37,714 nt of DNA from an uncultured Lachnoclostridium sp. (GTDB taxonomy: Bacteria; Bacillota; Clostridia; Lachnospirales; Lachnospiraceae). Location: assembly GCA_902464595.1 (NCBI GenBank), contig CABQJX010000012.1:1-37714 (forward strand). The letters are read 5' to 3'. The notes beneath the pieces are model-generated. The model made no database searches. It was not told where the DNA came from and saw nothing but the letters and a program-made list of their open reading frames with translations. This document shows positions 33,685-37,714 of this stretch, piece after piece. The position numbers and the translations under genes are program-made. Each line of letters starts with the position of its first letter. Position 1 is the first letter of the stretch.

Positions 33685-34860
33685 TTAAAACATAGCCAGA
33701 AAATAATAGAGTCCTAATCCTGCAAATGTGCCTAACATAGAACCTAATGCACCATAGATAACGGAAATTGAAATATAGGCTTTACCATAGGTTGCAGCTA
33801 CTACAGGAGCGCTGGACACGCCGCCGATGGCGGCAATAGAAGCAATGACCAGAGTTCCCAGATCTACCTTGGCAAGCTTTCCGTAAACAGCCATGACCAG
33901 AACATGAACCAGAAGACAAGTCACACCGCATATAAGGAAAGTGCCAGCATTAGCAAATGTCTTTAAGTCAACCGAAGAACAGTTCACCATTAGCATAAAA
34001 GCTGCAAAACCGCTTCCCATAAGTCCTAAACCATTTACATTTTTGATATTGGTAAAGGTTCCTAGAGCTACAGAAAATACAGTTACTAAAGAATAAGACC
34101 ATACACTTCCAGGAACGCTGGGGGTATACTGGCCGATAGCAGGGCCAATGCGCATAGAAACTGCAACAATAGCAAGTCCAACACCCATGATAAGGAATAA
34201 ATCATAAGGATTGATTTTTTCTGTGTTTTTTGCTTCAATCTCATCAATAGTGGCGGCAATTTCCTCAATGTCGTTGGTATTTGCCTTCGTCCATTTGTTG
34301 TAAATGGGAGCTGCGGCTACCATGATGATAAGAAGCGTCATGTAAGGACGGAATACCAGGTTGATCAGAAGAAGTACGTTTGCTGTTCCATCGTCACCCA
34401 GCCCGATGCCGTTTGCGATTGCATAAAGATTTTCAGGTCCGCCAATAAATGCGCCGGTCCATGCACCGAATGCACCAGGGACATTATCGATTCCGAGACT
34501 GTTTCCAAAGAGAAAATATGTAATGATCATACCTAAAAAAACGCTGATAACTGTTGCCAGGAATACGCCTGCCAATTTGGGGCCTATTTTCAGCATCCGC
34601 TTTACATCGGTCTGTGCACCAATCAAAAATACCAGAAATGGAATAGCATAGTTGGTGAGAGCAACCCGGGTATTATTGACGGATTCATTTTCCATTGTCC
34701 ATACTCCAAAAGTGTTGCAGCAGACAATGATCAAAAACATGATCAGTACCGGTGGTACATACTTGTAAATTTTTGACGGGAATTTTTTGCAGAAAAGAGT
34801 GACAGCAACATTGATAAGTGCTAAAGCCGCCAAAAATTCCAACCCATTTTTGATTAACAT
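33685..34860 (-). CDS. DUF819 family membrane transporter
   Basis: This 391-aa protein has about ten membrane segments in two halves. Recognisable DUF819 features are the FGAWTGAFIGGPENLYAIA segment and the C-terminal IAAIGGVSSAPVVAATYGKAY. The family is uncharacterised and resembles sodium-coupled carboxylate or amino acid carriers. AAAAGGAGG precedes the ATG (34860). Together with the following malY-type gene it forms a minus-strand operon with its own promoter and a perfect palindrome downstream of the transcription start. Substrate import for the C-S lyase is a reasonable inference. Confidence 0.85.
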   Translation of the reverse strand: MLIKNGLEFLAALALINVAVTLFCKKFPSKIYKYVPPVLIMFLIIVCCNTFGVWTMENESVNNTRVALTNYAIPFLVFLIGAQTDVKRMLKIGPKLAGVFLATVISVFLGMIITYFLFGNSLGIDNVPGAFGAWTGAFIGGPENLYAIANGIGLGDDGTANVLLLINLVFRPYMTLLIIMVAAAPIYNKWTKANTNDIEEIAATIDEIEAKNTEKINPYDLFLIMGVGLAIVAVSMRIGPAIGQYTPSVPGSVWSYSLVTVFSVALGTFTNIKNVNGLGLMGSGFAAFMLMVNCSSVDLKTFANAGTFLICGVTCLLVHVLVMAVYGKLAKVDLGTLVIASIAAIGGVSSAPVVAATYGKAYISISVIYGALGSMLGTFAGLGLYYFLAMF

Positions 34861-34892
34861 ACGGTATTCCTCCTTTTAAATAATTTTAATGA

Positions 34893-34952
34893 TAAATAGT
34901 TTAACTATTTAAATGTTAAACATATTATATATTGCAAGAATGTTGTTGTAAA
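34893..34952 (-). promoter_or_regulatory. Promoter and palindromic operator of the DUF819-malY operon
   Basis: On the minus strand, -35 TTTACA (34947-34952), a 17-bp spacer and -10 TATAAT (34924-34929). Just downstream, TAAATAGTTTAACTATTTA (34893-34911) is a perfect 19-bp palindrome with 8-bp arms, covering roughly +6 to +24. A repressor bound there would block transcription. Confidence 0.65.
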
Positions 34953-35160
34953 TTGACAAAATAAACTAAAAAATAATAAAAAATTTATTAAAAATAACAA
35001 TTACAAAAATGAAAAAGATAAAATACAACATGAATCATATACAGATAGCGAAAAATAAAATATAGAAGCAGTGAATTTTGACTTTTGAGAGTAATGAAAT
35101 GTAACAGAGCACATATCTGCAAAAACACGCAAAAAGCAGCATTCATTTTTCTGTAAGGTC

Positions 35161-35189
35161 TTGCCCTGAAACATATGAATTGGTATAAT
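35161..35189 (+). promoter_or_regulatory. Promoter of transketolase
   Basis: -35 TTGCCC (35161-35166), a 17-bp spacer and perfect -10 TATAAT (35184-35189). A small hairpin GGCGCTC/GGGCGCC (35218-35238) sits in the leader just before the ribosome binding site. Confidence 0.68.
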
Positions 35190-35253
35190 AAATCGGGTAA
35201 ATATAAGCAAATTCATAGGCGCTCGTTTTTAGGGCGCCGGAATGGAGGAAATA

Positions 35254-37236
35254 ATGAATCAGATTGATACCATGTCAGTGAATGCGATCCGTGTTCTGGC
35301 AGCGGATGCTGTACAGAAAGCGAAATCAGGACATCCAGGACTTCCGTTAGGTTCTGCTCCTATGGCCTTTGAGCTTTGGGCGAAGCATATGAACCACAAT
35401 CCGAAGGATCCAAAGTGGGAGAACCGGGACCGCTTTATCCTGTCGGGAGGCCATGGATCCACACTGCTTTACTCCTTGCTCCATCTGTTTGGCTATGGAC
35501 TTACAAAGGAGGATCTGATGAATTTCCGCCAGATGGATTCCCTGACACCAGGTCATCCGGAATATGGCCATACCGTTGGGGTGGAGGCTACTACAGGGCC
35601 CTTAGGAGCAGGAATGGGAATGGCGGTGGGAATGGCCATCGCGGAAGCTCATCTGGCTGCTGTTTTTAACAAAGAAGGATATCCGGTTGTGGATCATTAT
35701 ACCTATGCCTTGGGCGGTGACGGCTGTATGATGGAGGGAATCTCCTCCGAGGCATTTTCTTTGGCCGGAACACTGGGGCTTGGAAAATTGATCATTCTTT
35801 ATGATTCCAACCGTATTTCTATTGAGGGAAGCACGGATATTGCTTTTACGGAGAATGTGCAGAAGCGCATGGAAGCCTTTGGATTCCAGCTGATCACAGT
35901 AGAGGATGGAAATGATCTGGATGCCATAGGAAAGGCCATTGAGGAAGCCAAGGCCGATACCTCCCGTCCTTCTTTTATCACGGTAAAAACCCAGATCGGC
36001 TACGGCTGCCCGGCTAAACAGGGGAAAGCGAGCGCTCACGGTGAGCCTTTGGGACAGGAGAATGTGGACGCTATGAAGGATTTCCTGGGCTGGCCGTCTA
36101 AGGAGGCTTTCTATGTACCAGATGAGGTGTACTCCAACTATGAGTCCTATGCAAAAAAAGGAGCAAAGACGGAGACGGATTGGAAGAGGCTCTTTGAGGA
36201 ATACTGCAGCAAATATCCTGAAATGAAGGAATTGTGGGATCAATTCCATAACCCGGAGCTTGCAAAGGCCGCCTATGACTGCGAGGGATACTGGGCTTGC
36301 GAGGACAAGCCGGATGCTACCAGAAATCTGTCTGGAAAGCAGCTGCAGAAATTGAAACATCTTCTGCCAAATCTCATTGGAGGCGCGGCAGACCTGGCTC
36401 CTTCCACAAAGACATACCTGTCTGACATGGGAGATTTTTCCAAAGAGAATTATGGAGGACGCAATCTCCATTTTGGCGTGCGTGAGCTGGCTATGGCAGC
36501 CATCGGAAATGGAATCATGCTTCACGGGGGGCTGAGAGCTTTTGTCTCCACCTTCTTTGTGTTCAGCGATTATACCAAGCCTATGGCAAGGCTGTCTGCA
36601 CTGATGGGGGTTCCTCTCACCTTTGTGTTTACCCATGACAGCATCGGCGTGGGAGAGGATGGGCCAACTCATGAGCCTATTGAGCAGCTGGCTATGCTCC
36701 GCTCAATGCCGAATTTCCATGTATTCCGTCCGGCCGATGCGATGGAGACAGCAGCAGCATGGTACAGCGCTGTCACCTCAGCCCATACGCCTACAGCTCT
36801 GGTGCTTACGCGGCAGAACCTGCCTCAGCTTGCGGGATCTGGAAAAGAGGCGTTAAGGGGAGCTTACATTCTGGAGGATTCCGCAAAAGAAATACCGGAT
36901 GCCATCATCATTGCAACCGGATCAGAGGTAGAGCTGGCAGTAGAGGCAAAAGCACGCCTGGCAGAAGATGGAATGGATGTCCGGGTGGTCAGCATGCCGA
37001 GTATGGACGTGTTTGAGGAGCAGCCCCAGGAGTATAAGGAGAAAGTCCTTCCTAAGGCAGTGAGAAAGAGAGTGGCAGTGGAGGCGTTAGGAGACTTTGG
37101 CTGGGGCAGGTACGTAGGCCTGGACGGAGCTGTGGTATCCATGAAGGGTTTTGGAGCCAGCGCGCCGGCATCACAGCTTTTTGAGAAGTTTGGATTTACA
37201 GTGGATCATGTGGTGGAAGCAGTAAAGAGTCTGTAA
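35254..37236 (+). CDS. tkt: Transketolase
   Basis: This 660-aa protein is a full-length transketolase, not split into N and C halves as in many Clostridia. It carries SGHPGLPLGSAPMAFELW, the thiamine diphosphate motif GGDGCMMEGISSEAFSLAG with DSNRISIEG, the pyrimidine-binding segment (HFGVRELAMAAIGNGI) and THDSIGVGEDGPTHEPIEQL. It moves two-carbon units between sugar phosphates in the pentose phosphate pathway. ATG 35254 has GGAGG five bases upstream; the in-frame ATG at 35242 contains that ribosome binding site and is unlikely. It has its own promoter and terminator, so it is monocistronic. Confidence 0.96.
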   Translation: MNQIDTMSVNAIRVLAADAVQKAKSGHPGLPLGSAPMAFELWAKHMNHNPKDPKWENRDRFILSGGHGSTLLYSLLHLFGYGLTKEDLMNFRQMDSLTPGHPEYGHTVGVEATTGPLGAGMGMAVGMAIAEAHLAAVFNKEGYPVVDHYTYALGGDGCMMEGISSEAFSLAGTLGLGKLIILYDSNRISIEGSTDIAFTENVQKRMEAFGFQLITVEDGNDLDAIGKAIEEAKADTSRPSFITVKTQIGYGCPAKQGKASAHGEPLGQENVDAMKDFLGWPSKEAFYVPDEVYSNYESYAKKGAKTETDWKRLFEEYCSKYPEMKELWDQFHNPELAKAAYDCEGYWACEDKPDATRNLSGKQLQKLKHLLPNLIGGAADLAPSTKTYLSDMGDFSKENYGGRNLHFGVRELAMAAIGNGIMLHGGLRAFVSTFFVFSDYTKPMARLSALMGVPLTFVFTHDSIGVGEDGPTHEPIEQLAMLRSMPNFHVFRPADAMETAAAWYSAVTSAHTPTALVLTRQNLPQLAGSGKEALRGAYILEDSAKEIPDAIIIATGSEVELAVEAKARLAEDGMDVRVVSMPSMDVFEEQPQEYKEKVLPKAVRKRVAVEALGDFGWGRYVGLDGAVVSMKGFGASAPASQLFEKFGFTVDHVVEAVKSL

Positions 37237-37257
37237 AGAGAACGAATAAGGAAATAT

Positions 37258-37304
37258 AGGAGGCAGCAGGGAGAAAATCTTCCTGTCTGCCTCCTAGATT
37301 TTGT
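37258..37304 (+). terminator. Terminator of transketolase
   Basis: AGGAGGCAG (37258-37266) pairs with CTGCCTCCT (37287-37295). An inner CAGG/CCTG pairing extends the stem. ATTTTG follows. Confidence 0.8.
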
Positions 37305-37340
37305 GGAAGTCAAGGGAGAGAGAAGTGGAAAAATGACAAC

Positions 37341-37377
37341 AAAAAACCCCGTAAGCTATATGCTTACGAGGTTTTTA
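37341..37377 (-). terminator. Terminator of tRNA-Arg
   Basis: On the minus strand, AAAACCTCGTAAGC and GCTTACGGGGTTTT form a 14-bp stem with a small ATATA-type loop and a T-run. It lies directly 3' of the tRNA gene. Confidence 0.85.
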
Positions 37378-37381
37378 CTAA

Positions 37382-37455
37382 TGCGCCAGAGAAGATTCGA
37401 ACTCCCGACACTACGGTCCGTAGCCGTATGCTCTATCCAGCTGAGCTACTGACGC
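37382..37455 (-). tRNA. tRNA-Arg (anticodon ACG)
   Basis: Read on the minus strand, acceptor GCGTCAG pairs with CTGGCGC (one G-U pair) with discriminator A. The D arm is GCTC-AGCTGGATA-GAGC. The anticodon stem TACGG/CCGTA encloses loop CTACGGA, giving anticodon ACG (normally modified to ICG). The T loop is GTTCGAATC. No CCA is encoded. Confidence 0.95.
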
Positions 37456-37714
37456 ATGCTGTTGTTGAAGTGTATTCCTCAGCAACGCAAGAACTATTAT
37501 AATGCGTTACAATATAAATGTCAATAGTTTTTTGAAAAATTTTTTTTGAAGTATCAGTTCAGCCAACCATCTTTTTATCCGTTTTAAACAGAAAAGAAGC
37601 GTTGGGCATCTGTTCTATGAAGATTCAGAATGGAAAATGCGGAAACTTGGGGGAGAACCCACGACAAACGCATGAATGAATAAATTATGAACACCCTGTC
37701 CGGATTTTTTGATA
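37456..37714. other. Upstream region of tRNA-Arg to the window edge
   Basis: This 259-bp stretch holds the tRNA promoter (37496-37524). The remaining sequence to the right edge shows no gene or repeat that I can support. Confidence 0.5.
37496..37524 (-). promoter_or_regulatory. Consensus promoter of tRNA-Arg
   Basis: On the minus strand, TTGACA (37519-37524), a 17-bp spacer and TATAAT (37496-37501): both hexamers match consensus with ideal spacing, about 40 bp before the tRNA. This fits a strongly expressed stable RNA. Confidence 0.88.

Larger units (their letters stand above)
34861..35253. other. AT-rich divergent intergenic region before transketolase
   Basis: This 393-bp region contains the DUF819 promoter and operator at one end and the transketolase promoter at the other. 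The central part (about 34960-35150) is very A-rich, and I see no gene or clear structure in it. Confidence 0.6.

Noticed and set aside
37456..37714. Attachment site or second IS end near tRNA-Arg
   Set aside because: No repeat of the tRNA 3' end and no match to the left-edge repeats was found in the remaining sequence.

Overview
The window is chromosomal DNA from an anaerobic, gut-type member of the Clostridia, most likely a Lachnospiraceae/Clostridium-XIVa relative. The clues are moderate G+C with strong AGGAGG ribosome binding sites, a selenocysteine formate dehydrogenase with FocA channel, a Rex-type operator, and the families present (DUF5058, DUF819, YfhO, HflKC without FtsH). The genus is an inference. 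No prophage, CRISPR array or complete insertion sequence was seen. Most genes are intact housekeeping or metabolic genes in short operons. A tRNA gene lies near each end: tRNA-Gln(TTG) at 166-237 and tRNA-Arg(ACG) at 37382-37455.

Layout. 1-6.8 kb: possible IS-end repeats, tRNA-Gln, a small alarmone synthetase, a two-gene DUF5058-type membrane system diverging from an M24 peptidase, then a metalloid-type operon. That operon encodes an ArsR repressor fused to a CobW-like GTPase, a small CxxC thioredoxin-like protein and an ArsP-type permease. 6.8-8.2 kb: a MATE transporter on the minus strand. 8.6-17.4 kb: a molybdenum/formate island of mobA-mobB fusion, moeA, focA, a NuoF-C-terminus/GltD-like flavoprotein, a selenocysteine fdhF read through an in-frame UGA, a terminator, then fdhD. 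17.5-20.8 kb: class Ie aspartate aminotransferase, an unknown membrane protein, and an iron alcohol dehydrogenase with a Rex-like operator. 21.2-26.8 kb: hflK-hflC, a LysR regulator, an AsnC regulator with D-amino acid transaminase, and apbE. 26.9-32.5 kb: gtrA, yfhO, argH and a Crp-type regulator. 32.5-34.9 kb: a MalY/PatB C-S lyase with a DUF819 transporter on the minus strand. 35.2-37.7 kb: transketolase and tRNA-Arg.

How it fits together. The 8.6-17.4 kb block contains late cofactor steps (molybdate insertion, dinucleotide attachment, sulfuration), a formate channel, the selenoenzyme and a dedicated electron-transfer partner. The partner keeps the NuoF N3-type cluster domain but replaces the NADH/FMN module with a GltD/NfnB-like FAD-NAD(P) module. 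This suggests NAD(P)-linked formate oxidation or CO2 reduction. The 4.1-6.8 kb operon is a coherent thiophilic metal(loid) system: each product carries a Cys-x-Cys or Cys-x2-Cys motif, and the promoter is embedded in a dyad that the ArsR domain probably reads.

The points most worth a second look are the ArsR-GTPase/Trx/ArsP operon, the split diaphorase of the selenoenzyme, an FdhD lacking the canonical CxxC loop, a set of repeated dyads between the LysR and AsnC genes, and an apparently leaderless apbE.
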